64,000 bases of DNA from Symbiodinium natans (Eukaryota > Sar > Dinophyceae > Suessiales > Symbiodiniaceae). This document shows positions 27,300 through 37,019 of this stretch, in pieces. Every line of letters starts with the position of its first letter. The stretch's first letter is position 1. The notes under the pieces are model-generated. The model searched no databases, was not told where the DNA came from, and saw only the letters and a list, made by a program, of their open reading frames with translations. The position numbers were made by a program, and so were the translations under genes. The stretch covers positions 89,501 to 153,500 of the forward strand of contig CAJNDS010000106.1 of NCBI GenBank assembly GCA_905221605.1. Reading direction: 5' to 3'.

Positions 27300-27460
27300 T
27301 AATTTAACCTGATTTAACCCTACTTAACCCTATTTAACCTTATTTAACCTTTTTTAACCTTATTTAACCTTATTTAACCTTATCTAACCTTATTTAACCT
27401 TATCTAACATTATTTAACCTTATTTAACCTTATTTAGCCTTATTTGACCTTAATTTAGCC
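27300..27460. repeat. TTATTTAACC 10-bp tandem repeat
   Basis: About 14 units of TTATTTAACC with single-base variants. Confidence 0.9.
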
Positions 27461-27579
27461 CGATCAAGATCGTGCTCGCACGAGCATCGACTCGCGCACC
27501 TCATCGCTCAGCATCCTGCGACGCTCGATGTGGGAACCAGCAGAATGCACTGGGCTGACCTGGCAAGCGACTCGGCATC

Positions 27580-27706
27580 TTAGGGTTTAGGGTTTAGGGT
27601 TTAGGGTTTAGGGTTTAGGCTTTAGGCTTTAGGGTTTAGGGTTTAGGGTTTAGGGTTTAGGGTTTAGGGTTTAGGGTTTAGGGTTTAGGGTTTAGGGTTT
27701 AGGGAC
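27580..27706. repeat. telomere-type array, TTTAGGG
   Basis: About 18 units. The ACTCGGCATCT preceding the array is repeated directly after it (27570-27580 and 27706-27716), an 11-bp flanking duplication. Confidence 0.95.
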
Positions 27707-28079
27707 TCGGCATCTGGCTACCAAGTCCCCGGAAGGCGCGGCAATAAAAGGTAAGAACACGCCCATCCATGCCGTGAGACATCGCGCCTCTGCGCTGAAG
27801 CTCACTCGATTGGAGCAGCGGCTTTGCGGTGACCGCCCCTCCTTCGTTAACATCAGCTGCAGACTCTTGTTTGCAAAACACCTAAGCATTCCTGGGCTAT
27901 AGTTGCGCACCCCATTCACTTTAAGCATGTGGAGGCAGCGACTGAGCCACCAGCAGAATCCAAGTACATGGCTCGGACCTCACATTGCAAGGCACACAGC
28001 TTCGCAACCAAGCACCTGCTGTGCATTGCGGACCTGACTCTGGCGAAGTTTCGCTGGAGGTTTTGGAGCTGACTGCCGG

Positions 28080-28245
28080 GATACTGCAATACAGTACGAG
28101 AGTAACAAAGTGCTTGGCTTCCTTGAAGGGGAGTTTTTTGTAATTTCCGGTGGCACGCCGCGAGACATCGTGCGGGAAATCTCGCACTTTAGCAGGGTCC
28201 AGTCCTTCCTCCAAAAACGACTTACAGTACTGCAGGTCATCCGAG
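28080..28245 (-). CDS. exon-like stretch, unassigned
   Basis: Minus-strand frame reads DDLQYCKSFLEEGLDPAKVR and later KKLPFKEAKHFVTLVLYC. It could be a downstream exon of the EF-hand gene or a separate gene. No family recognised. Confidence 0.35.
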
Positions 28246-28529
28246 AAATTGAGGCAACTGGGTGCTCGACGACGGCATCAGCCTTGCTTCAGTCAGAGAT
28301 GTTGCTGTATCTTCTTGCTATGAACGGGACCGGATCATTAACAGCACAATGGCTTCACTTGCGCTGCAATGCGCTGCAACTAGGCAAAGGCATCTGCATG
28401 CATCCCGCCGAATCACAGGCCAACTCCCAACAAAAAACTTTCGGCATCGGCCGTGTCCACAGTACAGCCGTCCCATGATGCAGCCTCTAAACAACCTGAG
28501 CATGGGACGAGACACAGGCTCTCTCTAAC

Positions 28530-29736
28530 ATCCAGGCTGTAGCTCTGGTCGCCATCATAGTATCTGTAGATCTCATAGAGCTGTGCCTGGGAGAGCTGCG
28601 GGCGGCGAGCGGTTGCGCAACGTTCGAAATGCAAATGTGGGCCACCTCTTTCGGCTCCATCAAGTCGTACTTGCGGAACACCTACCGAAAGAGAAGGTTT
28701 AGGGTTTAGGGTTTAGGGTTTAGGGTTTAGGGTTTAGGGTTTAGGGTTTAGGGTTTAGGGTTTAGGGTTTAGGGTTTTTTTTGTTTAGGGCTTAGGGTTT
28801 AGGGTTTAGGGCTTAGGGCTTAGGGCTTAGGGCTTAAGGTTAGAGTTTGGGGGTTCAACCTTGCTCGCATAGGCCTATGCGGTAAACGCTCAAAACTCCA
28901 GCCCCCATGAACCCTAAACCACGTGGTAGACACCCGGACATGCAGGGATGCTCGAACCCTAAACCCTAAACCCTAAACCATAGACCCTAAGCCCCACTGG
29001 GAAAGCCCCACCCTGCAGCCAATCTGAGATTTGTTTGTTCGATGTGGGCAAACCTTCGCGATGAATTTCGGGATCTCTCGCTCGTTCCAGGTCAGCTGGC
29101 CATTCCTGGCAGAACACTTTTATTTATGAGGAACATATATATATATTAATTATTTATATTTTTGTATTTATTTATCTATTTATATTTCTATATTTCTATA
29201 TTTTTATATTTCTATATGTCTATATTTCTATATTTCTATATTTCTATATTTCTATATTTCTATATTTCTATATTTCTATATTTCTATATTTCTATATTTC
29301 TATATTTCTATATTTCTATATTTCTATATTTCTATATTTCTATATTTATATTTCTATATTTCTATATTCTATATATTTATATATTTATATATATTTATAT
29401 ATTTATATATTTATATATTTATATATTTATATATTTATATTTATATATTTATGATTAATATATATTTGCATATATATATATATATATATCTATTTATTTA
29501 TTTATATTTATTTGTTTATTTGTTTAATTAGTGATGTGTTCATTTATTTCTGTGTGTGTTTATATTTCTTCATTCATTTACATTTATCTTTGCATTTATG
29601 TTTCTTTCTTTCTAATGTTCATTTTGTTTTTGTTATTTTAAGATCTTGTAAAGATCGTCGAAGCCCAGCATGTCAAAGCCTTGTCAAAACGACCTGGCCT
29701 ATCGGTATCGCACTCCTTGAAAAGTCGAAGCGCCTC
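28530..29736 (-). CDS. EF-hand calcium-binding protein gene A, partial
   Basis: Exons in phase: 29736-29699 (EALRLFKECDTDR), GC donor; 29105-29054 (NGQLTWNEREIPKFIAK); 28681-28646 (VFRKYDLMEPKE); 28595-about 28530 (LSQAQLYEIYRYYDGDQSYS, then LDVRE). The first join makes a complete EF-hand loop, D-T-D-R-N-G-Q-L-T-W-N-E. The last exon holds a second, D-G-D-Q-S-Y-S-L-D-V-R-E, in which the usual Gly6 is Tyr. A degenerate loop lies between. The protein should bind Ca2+ and act as sensor or buffer. Upstream at about 29905 the frame GAIESGEF looks like the end of a further EF loop. The introns are 593 nt (AT microsatellite), 372 nt (telomeric array) and 50 nt. Start and stop were not found. Confidence 0.6.
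28695..28850. repeat. telomere-type array inside an EF-hand gene intron
   Basis: TTTAGGG units to 28778, a T-run, then GGGCTTA units. It lies entirely within the 29053-28682 intron. Confidence 0.95.
29110..29560. repeat. TATATTTC / TATATTTA microsatellite
   Basis: An ATATTTCT 8-bp unit repeated about 20 times (29190-29350), grading to ATATTT and TATA. It fills the first intron of EF-hand gene A. Confidence 0.9.
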
Positions 29737-30998
29737 CTGAGGCAGAGAAAAGCCAAAAAAAAAGAATAAACAAAATATTAAAATAACAAAATAATAATAA
29801 TGACAAAAAGACGCGCGCAAGCCTGAACTTTGAAGATCGGCCTGGACATGACACATGCAACGCGTGATTGCACTTGGCCTTGCCTTCAGAAACTCGCCGC
29901 TCTCGATGGCCCCAATCATCCTGCAACACACGTTCTGTCAACGAACTAAAGAACGACCCAGTTCACCACGCACTGAGGGAAATGCCGGGAAAGCCTACCA
30001 CGACCGCTGCGTTTACTGAAGCACGACCCTAACTCATGAACAAGAGTCTGCATGTCCGTTTGGGAAAACCAATTAACTACTCTCTGCACGTGCTTCACGC
30101 AGATGCAAAAAAAAAACAAAAAGCCTTCTTGACACCCAACTCAATTGGCAAAACTTCGGAAAACCACCGTCCCGCACGATGAGCGGAAGCACTCAGGCTT
30201 GCACTTTAGTCATCGCATGATTGTCATTCCCAACCCTAAATGTCTTGGCATTCTACTTTCGAAAACCTTTCATTTCAGCCTTTGGAGCTGGAGTCTTCAC
30301 GTTGCACAAACCATGGTCTTGTCTCGTGATGCTTTGTAGCGCATGCCACTTGATAAGCGTAAGAGATGTGCCGGCTTCAAGGGCAGATCTTTCATGCCGT
30401 AGCCATATATAGCTTTTCTTGTCGCAGATTTTGATGTCGAGTATTCGCCGTTACTTGTGGAGACAGCTCTGGTGCGATTCTCCAGCCCCCGACTGAATAT
30501 GGTCTTCTCCCTCTGCGCTTTTTTGGCTGGATGTGCCAAGCCTCATGGCTTCATGGCGTCCCAACCCGTGTCTTGACGGCCGTGTTTCAAGCTGCAAAAA
30601 CACAGAACACCCGTGGGGGGCAGGATGGGCATGCTCAAGCAATGTCAGGACCGCGTGGCAAGCCCCGTCATGCCCCGTCCTTGCTTTGTGCCTAGCGTTG
30701 TGCGGCACGACGGATCGCAAGTGGACTGCCAGCTGACTGAGATCGACAGGCCTCAGACGACTTGATGCCTAACTACACTGAAACCGAGGCTGCTGACGCT
30801 TATATAACCTTGCTTGCTGCTGCCTAGAAAGATGTGGACTTCTAGCACGCAAGGGCACGTTAATTTATTTTGAGCGTCGGCAGGCAATCAGACCGTTCAG
30901 GTTCATTGCCGACAAGGTCTCCGCACATCCTGATCTGCATTCCAGCTGCACTCGCTGCACACGACTGGGCACTTTGAAAACGTTCTATTCTCCACGTC

Positions 30999-33123
30999 TC
31001 ACGGAAACGTGAAGTGCATCTTCTCCTCCACCTCCAAGAGTCTCTGTTCGGCTTCTTGCAGTGGATTCTCGTACATGTCTCGCTGACTGCTGTACTTGTC
31101 CCTCTCAGACAAGATCCACTCTTTGTACTTTTGAAGATACTCCTTGCGCCTTTCCAGCTGGGCCATACGAGCAGACCCGCCCACTTCCGCAACGAGGGCA
31201 ACCATACCGCTGGGGCCGACCCAGACCTGCCCAAACCTAGTTCATGGTTGGGATAGTACTAAAAAATTACATTAAAATTCCTTATTGGATTTAAGTACCC
31301 TTACAAAAGTAAAATCTTACCCAACTATGACAAAGAAACTGGCTGTTTGCGGCCATTTTGAGAAACTCCAGGGGTTTCCAAGAGCACACGGAAGCATCCT
31401 CCCGTGTGCAGCTCAGGATAACGGCCAGATCCATGAGGCCCCAGACAAAGTTCTTGGCAATAAGCATGAAATTGCCACCGAGGCTGACCACATCCAGCTT
31501 GAAGGAGTCGAAATACCTAGTTCATTGTTGGGATAATATTCAAAATGTTAAGTCCATATTCCTTATTGGGTTCAAGTACCCTTAAAAATGTAAAATGTTA
31601 CTCAATGTTACCCAACTATGACAAAGATGCAGGCGCCAGAGCATGAAGGGAAGCTGGAGCAGCAACAGGGAGCGCAAGGCATCCGCCACTTTGGCGCGGT
31701 GGTTAAAGCGTTCGTACCGATTGCCTTTGCTAAGCTCACTACAGTCCAGCCACCCTGAACACTCAGCAGACACTTTCACATCCGCAGCCTCCTCAATGCC
31801 CTGAAGGTCTACCATGTAGTCCAGCAGCGGGCCCAAGCGATCTGCTGACACCACTTCGGGCTTGCTGCCGTCGGCATAAGTGACAAGGTAGCTTCCCGGG
31901 CCCTTCGCAAGAGCTCTGCCCTCCTGTTCCAGCTGAACCCCGGAGCCACAATGGGTGAAGCATCCCTTCTCGTCTCCGGACTCTTGGTCCGTCAATCTCA
32001 CCCGGACGGGGAATCCCTGTGCCCCCCTGTCTTTCTGCTCTCCCGCCTCCATCATGGCGGACTCTGTGGGCAGCGCCTGTTCCTGCTCATCCTCGTCCAA
32101 AGTCGGCACTAGGGCGGTGTAGATCATCCGTGACAGCACTACGGCTAAGGATGCTGTCAACCAGGTGATGTACAAGCTAGCCAAAGGCCACAGGTTTCGC
32201 ATCTGTGGTCGCCCGGCCGGAGTGAAGCCGTAGGCCGGGTATCGGACGTCCGCACTTGTCAGGAACTCACTGAAAACGACGGAATCCAGGACATCCAGCC
32301 ACGCGCCCTGAGTAAAGCGTCGCTCGCCAATGTTTCCAGCCAGAAAACCGTGCCGCAAGGTCCAGCCCATCAGCAGAACCACCATCCACTTGATCACCAT
32401 GAAGATCGTGGACACATCACAAGGTTGTCCGAACAACTTTATCTGCGGCGTGGCCATTGCGATAGTCTCCGAGATGCAGCACTGGACATTTCCGACGAGC
32501 AGAGTCGACACACAATCTCCATTCGCATACTTTGTGCCAGGGGTATATGGTAGGGCGCAGGTGCCTTGAACGTCGAAGTCGCACTCTTTGTAGTTCCAAT
32601 CATGCTCAACCAAGCACTTTGTCAGCTCGGTGCCCCCAGCGGCTTTTGAGATGAAAGTGGGGACTTCCTTAATGTCGAGGTTGACTTTGTGCGTTCGCGT
32701 CAACTTGCTGGCAGCATCCATCTCGACATAATAAGCCGACAAGTAGAACAACCATTGCATGGTGCCGCAAAGGGTGTACAAGAAGGTGACCATACGCCCA
32801 CTCCGTCGTCGCAGTATGTGCTTCTCAGACCAGACGAGGCAGAAGAGTCGGCCAAGGACGGTCACTGCAAAAACAATCCACACCGAATTGCCGAAGTTTC
32901 TCTCTTGTGCAAAGACGAAAATCTTGTCCAGTGGTGACTCGTGCGTTTCGTTTTCTGACATCCAGCGGGTCATTAGAACACAGAACACGCACTCAACGAT
33001 CACACCCACCACGAATGGTGAGCGAGTCGCATGGATGCGATGGGTTACATCTATCACCACCTCCTCGCTGGATCCATCGTCGCTCGAGTTTGCATCGCCT
33101 GCCCTTGAGACCGTGCGCGACAT
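30999..33123 (-). CDS. multipass membrane protein, 635 aa, three exons
   Basis: Exon 1 33123-31631, exon 2 31516-31340 and exon 3 31236-30999 sum to 1908 nt, exactly 636 codons with the TGA. The ATG at 33123 opens MSRTVSRAGD. Hydrophobic segments lie at about residues 37-53, 81-98, 112-132, 238-258 and 312-335, with another block at 483-530 that spans the exon 1-2 join (FMLWRL then YFDSFKL). Residues 170-216 carry six Cys between segments 3 and 4, a likely lumenal disulfide loop. Residues 371-430 resemble a small beta-barrel (VRVRLTDQESGDEKG). The C-terminus is a charged coiled coil (RRKEYLQKYKEWILSERDKY). Family not recognised; the role is unknown. Both introns are introner-like. A CCTTCAG about 30 nt before the ATG may be the trans-splice acceptor. 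Confidence 0.75.
31237..31339 (-). mobile_element. introner-like intron 2 (103 nt)
   Basis: Splices GT...CTAG|G. Both ends carry imperfect inverted repeats: CTTTGTCATAGTTGGG at the 5' end and CCCAACCATGAACTAG at the 3' end. GTTT stands at both exon borders like a target-site duplication. It shares ends and interior with intron 1. Confidence 0.75.
31517..31630 (-). mobile_element. introner-like intron 1 (114 nt)
   Basis: Splices GC...CTAG|G. The same terminal repeats as intron 2 (CTTTGTCATAGTTGGG and CCCAACAATGAACTAG), with GCAT and GTAT at the two borders. The shared interior includes AAGGGTACTT and CCAATAAGGAAT. Confidence 0.75.
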
Positions 33124-33509
33124 GGCTTCGCGTCACAGTCCTAGGAATCTGAAGGGTCCGGCGTTGCCCCGGATTTTCAGGAAGGCTTTCTCCTCAAGGG
33201 ATTATTATGGGCTTCTTAAGCCTAGGGAAACTTAGGGAAGCTTGGGGAGCCTTAGGGCGTAGTGGGGAGTATAAGGGAACCTTGGGCTACAAACCCCCTT
33301 GAACCCCCCTAGTTCCGGGCAACTCCCTGGTTGAGAAGAATGAGCATGTCGGCAACAGGTGAGCACGCCTTCTACCGAAAAAACTGTGCCACGTGCTGGC
33401 TGGTCATGCACATCACTCCCTAGGCTCAGGCGAGCGATCGAGCGGATAGTGGACCTGAGTTCAGCGTGGAACGGGCTTTGAATGCTCCAACTCAACAAGC
33501 CAAGAACGT

Positions 33510-33575
33510 TACTGTTTGTCCATCCAGGACAGCAGGTGGGCGGTAATCTGCCAGCCACTGCTCTGCCAGACTGTA
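33510..33575 (-). CDS. single exon of an unidentified gene
   Basis: Bounded by a strong pyrimidine-rich acceptor (TTTCTTTTTTGGATCAG|G) and a GTAACG donor. Reads YSLAEQWLADYRPPAVLDGQ. No neighbouring exon was identified. It lies upstream of the 635-aa membrane protein and could be the end of the next gene. Confidence 0.35.
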
Positions 33576-33620
33576 CCTGATCCAAAAAAGAAATCGAGCA
33601 GCTCCTCACATGACAAACAG

Positions 33621-34030
33621 TGTTTAGGGTTTAGGGTTTAGGGTTTAGGGTTTAGGGTTCAGGGTTCAGGGTTTAGGGTTTAGGGTTTAGGGTTTAGGTT
33701 TTTTTTTTTTTAAGGGTTTAGGGTTTAGGGTTTAGGAACTGATCATGCTTTTGCAGCATGTGCTCTGGAGCCAGGCTGCGCTGGAACGGTCAGTGTACCC
33801 ATGGCCCGGGCCTGCCAAAAGTGCTTCAGAAGCCCGATTAGATCTCTCTTCCAGAACTACGTATCGACGTAGACAAGGAGATACAAGAAGAATTGAGTGA
33901 GGCATGAGAGAAGGGTTTAGGGTTTAGGGCTTAGGGCTTAGGGCTTAGGGCTTAGGGCTTAGGGCTTAGGGCTTAGGGCTTAGGGCTTAGGGCTTAGGGC
34001 TTAGGGCTTAGGGCTTACGGCTTAGGGTTC
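33621..34030. repeat. telomere-type array and a GGGCTTA array
   Basis: TTTAGGG at 33621-33737 with a T-run in the middle, and about 15 uniform GGGCTTA units at 33914-34030. Confidence 0.94.
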
Positions 34031-34180
34031 TGCTCCCTTGGCACAGTGCCGGGCTTCGCCTGCATGCTGCGAGGCTGCGCCAGGATGATCGCGCCTGACT
34101 GCTTTAACAGACCGACCAAGGAGATGTGTGGGCATCTGTGCAAGTTCCGAGGACTCCTGTGGCTAGCCGGGGGCCCTGGC
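34025..34180 (-). CDS. exon-like stretch, unassigned
   Basis: Minus-strand frame with SLVGLLKQSGAIILAQPRSM. It borders the GGGCTTA array. No family and no linked exons. Confidence 0.3.
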
Positions 34181-34679
34181 GGGCCAAGGCATCCACCATG
34201 CACACGCACTCCCGAGGCTCCAAACCTCAAGGCGAGTAGCTGGACAACAGACAACATGCCACCTCCCCTTTTTATTGCCTTGCTTCCTCCTTTATAGTAG
34301 AGGGAGGGCAGGGCACGGGGCAGGAGATCCTTCATGGCGAGCTTTACAAGGCCTAAAAATGCACGGGGGCGGGGGGGGGGGCGAAGAGGCTGGAGTTGGG
34401 TGTGGGGCATTGGGGGTCTGGTAAGGATGCGTATGTTTTCTGAAGCAGCTCCTTTTGATGGCAGGAGGTCCTTCGTAGCAAGCTTTGCAAGGCTTCAGGG
34501 GCAAACACACCTCGCTTATGACGGGCTTGAAGAGGATGCAATGGTTTAGTTTAGGGTTTAGGTTTCAGGAGAGAGAGAGAGAGAGAGAGAGTTCACAGGC
34601 GCACCTGCACTTTTGCTTTCGTCCCTCGAATCTATTTGTTCATTACACTAATGGGGCCTCATTTTGTTCAGCAACCTTT

Positions 34680-34713
34680 CCCCCCCCCCCCCCATTTCTC
34701 TTCTTTGGGGTGT

Positions 34714-34745
<32 letters not shown>

Positions 34746-34771
34746 TCCCCCCCCCCCCCCATTTCTCTTCT

Positions 34772-34867
<96 letters not shown>
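34680..34867. repeat. poly-C / poly-G tracts
   Basis: A C-run (34680-34693), a G-run (34713-34743), a second C-run, then about 95 uninterrupted G (34773-34867), with the sequence CATTTCTCTTCTTTGGGG duplicated. The length is probably unreliable in assembly. Confidence 0.95.
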
Positions 34868-34868
<1 letters not shown>

Positions 34869-35370
34869 GAGGGCCAGGAAAGAAAGACAGAAAGACGGCA
34901 GACCGAAAGAGGAGCCAAAGACATGAAGACATAATGGAGTCAAGACGTAGCTAAGTAAAGAACGAACGAAAGCAAGGCAGACATGAATAACGAAAGAAAG
35001 AAAGATCGGAAGACAACAAGACAGTAAGGCAGCAGGACAGCAAGAAATAACTGCATTGACAACTGCAAATTCCACAAAACCCTAAACCCTAAACCCTAAA
35101 CCCTCTGAGGAAGTCGCGCCCGTTGCCATCGAGGTCAAAAGCTGCAAACCTTTGAGCGAGGCGAAGAGGAACTCATGCGAACTCCGGGGAAGTTAGGCCA
35201 GCATTGGGATAAGACTACAGGGGGGGGGGAGGTTCCGAAAATGGGGGGTACCCTTTTTGGGGGGGTTTCTTTAAAGGGATCCTATAGTATCGTGGGGTAT
35301 GTAAGGGCTACCCCACTGTCGGAAGTCCCCACAGGTCGGGCAGAAAGTCATGGCACGACGTCCAGCACCT
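34868..35370. other. no gene seen
   Basis: A purine-rich GAAAGA/AAGACA low-complexity stretch to about 35050, a short CCCTAAA array (35077-35105) and a family B element (35225-35325). Confidence 0.5.
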
Positions 35371-35953
35371 ACTGTGGAATGCCAGGCAACAGTGAGCGGA
35401 TCTGCTCCTGCAGGATGAAGGCAAGTGAGGGTTTCCGAAATTGGGGAGTACCTTCTTGGGGGTCCTTATCGGAAGTGAATCCTACTATTGGGGGGTCTAT
35501 ATTTGGGGGGTCCCTGATTTTCGTAAACAGCCAAGTGAGTTCCGGCGGCTTTGGCGTGACAGTCAAGGGGACCACGCTGAGTGCAACGATGCCTGTCTCG
35601 GAGGCACCAAGCCCTGCTTCATGAAGACCTGAAGCCGAGAATTTCTCCAGCTCTGAAGGGTTTAGGGCTCAGGGTTTAGGGTTTAGGGTTTAGGGTTTAA
35701 GGTTTAAGGGGGCTGCGTTAAGCGCATGAGTTCTGCTAAGTCCTTCCCCAGCTGAGGGACTCACCCTCGAAATGAAGCTCTGGATTTCTCCAGCTTCCCA
35801 GGACAGATAGCCCCTCCTTTCAAGGGTGCTCATGCCAGAGCGTCACACCCCTAAACCCTAAACCCTAAACCCTAAACCCTAAACCCTACACCAAATGCAA
35901 GGTCATGTCAGCCACCTTTCTCGATCGCACGCGCGGAAGAGCTCCAGGGCTTC
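35370..35953 (-). CDS. EF-hand calcium-binding protein gene B, paralogue of gene A, partial
   Basis: Three exons match gene A in length and phase: 35953-35916 (38 nt, EALELFRACDRER), 35816-35765 (52 nt, RGYLSWEAGEIQSFISR) and 35628-35593 (36 nt, VFMKQGLVPPRQ, GC donor). A fourth probably starts at about 35415 after CCTGCAG (EQIRSLLPGI). The first join makes an EF-hand-like loop D-R-E-R-R-G-Y-L-S-W-E-A: Gly6 and Leu8 are kept but position 12 is Ala rather than Glu, so Ca2+ binding may be weak. The introns of 99 and 136 nt each contain a telomeric array, and the next contains a family B element. Start and stop not found. It lies 6 kb from gene A on the same strand, with the 635-aa membrane protein between. 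Confidence 0.55.
35428..35530. mobile_element. MITE-like family B copy, intact
   Basis: AGGGTTTCCGAAATTGGGG at the left, GTGAATCCTACTATTGGGG inside, CCCTGATTTTCGTAAAC at the right. Intronic in EF-hand gene B. A second copy lies at 35225-35325. Confidence 0.75.
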
Positions 35954-36300
35954 CTGCTTTGTGGCCATGTGCTTAGGGTTTAGGGTTTAGGGTTTAGGGT
36001 TTAGGGTTTAGGGTTTAGGGTTTAGGGTTTAGGGTTTAGGGTTTAGGGTTTAGGGTTTAGGGTTTAGGGCCGTCTCACTACATGCATGCACGCATGCACG
36101 TGTGTGTGTCTGCATCGGCCTTTGCGCACCTTGGACACTTTTTTTTTGTGATGGTGTGGGGAAAACCCTAAACCCCTAATCCTAGACCCAAAACCCCTAA
36201 TCCTAGACCCTAAACCCTAAACCCTAAACCCTAAACCCTAAACCCTAAACCCTAAACCCTAAACCCTAAACCCTAAACAAACCCTCAACCCCAGACCCTA
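35658..36300. repeat. telomere-type arrays in and beside EF-hand gene B
   Basis: TTTAGGG at 35658-35712 (intron 2), CCCTAAA at 35850-35890 (intron 1), TTTAGGG at 35971-36070, CCCTAAA at 36166-36300. The orientation alternates. Confidence 0.95.
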
Positions 36301-36570
36301 CTCTCGGATTTCCAAGTTCCGGGCCCAACCCCCACGTACCTTCCCAAGTTCAGGGCCTCTCTCGCTCTCCGTCTCTTCTTCTTGTCCTTCTTCTGTTGTT
36401 TTTTTTATTCTTATCTCATTGTTATGCTTCTTTTTTCCGAAGCCATACCGTGACTCGACTGTCTCATTGTGATTATTCTGCTTCTTCGTGTTATTTTTCT
36501 TCTCATTATTGTTACTTTCTTAGTCTTCTTATTCCCATTGTTATTCTTATATTCTGCCTCTTATTTTTCT

Positions 36571-36666
36571 TCTTATTCTTCTTCTTCTTCTTCTTCTTCT
36601 TCTTCTTCTTCTTCTTCTTCTTCTTCTTCTTCTTCTTCTTCTTCTTCTTCTTCTTCTTCTTCTTCT

Positions 36667-36697
<31 letters not shown>

Positions 36698-36799
36698 ATT
36701 CTTCTTCTTCTTCTTCTTCTTCTTCTTCTTCTTCTTCTTCTTCTTCTTCTTCTTCTTCTTCTTCTTCTTCTTCTTCTTCTTCTTCTTCTTCTTCTTCTT

Positions 36800-36830
<31 letters not shown>

Positions 36831-37016
36831 TTCTTATTCTTCTTCGTTTTCTTTCTGTTCTTCTTATTTCTCTTCTTCTTCTTCTTCTTCTTCTTCTTCT
36901 TCTTCTTCTTCTTCTTCTTCTTCTTCTTCTTCTTCTTCTTCTTCTTCTTCTTCTTCTTCTTCTTCTTCTTCTTCTTCTTCTTCTTCTTCTTCTTCTTCTT
37001 CTTCTTCTTCTTCTTC
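36571..37016. repeat. (TTC)n microsatellite
   Basis: About 145 TTC triplets with a few interruptions. It accounts for the poly-Ser, poly-Phe and poly-Glu frames. Confidence 0.98.
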
Positions 37017-37019
37017 GGT

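Noticed and set aside
34485-35075. Poly-Gly and poly-Pro frames
   Set aside because: They are produced by G and C homopolymers.
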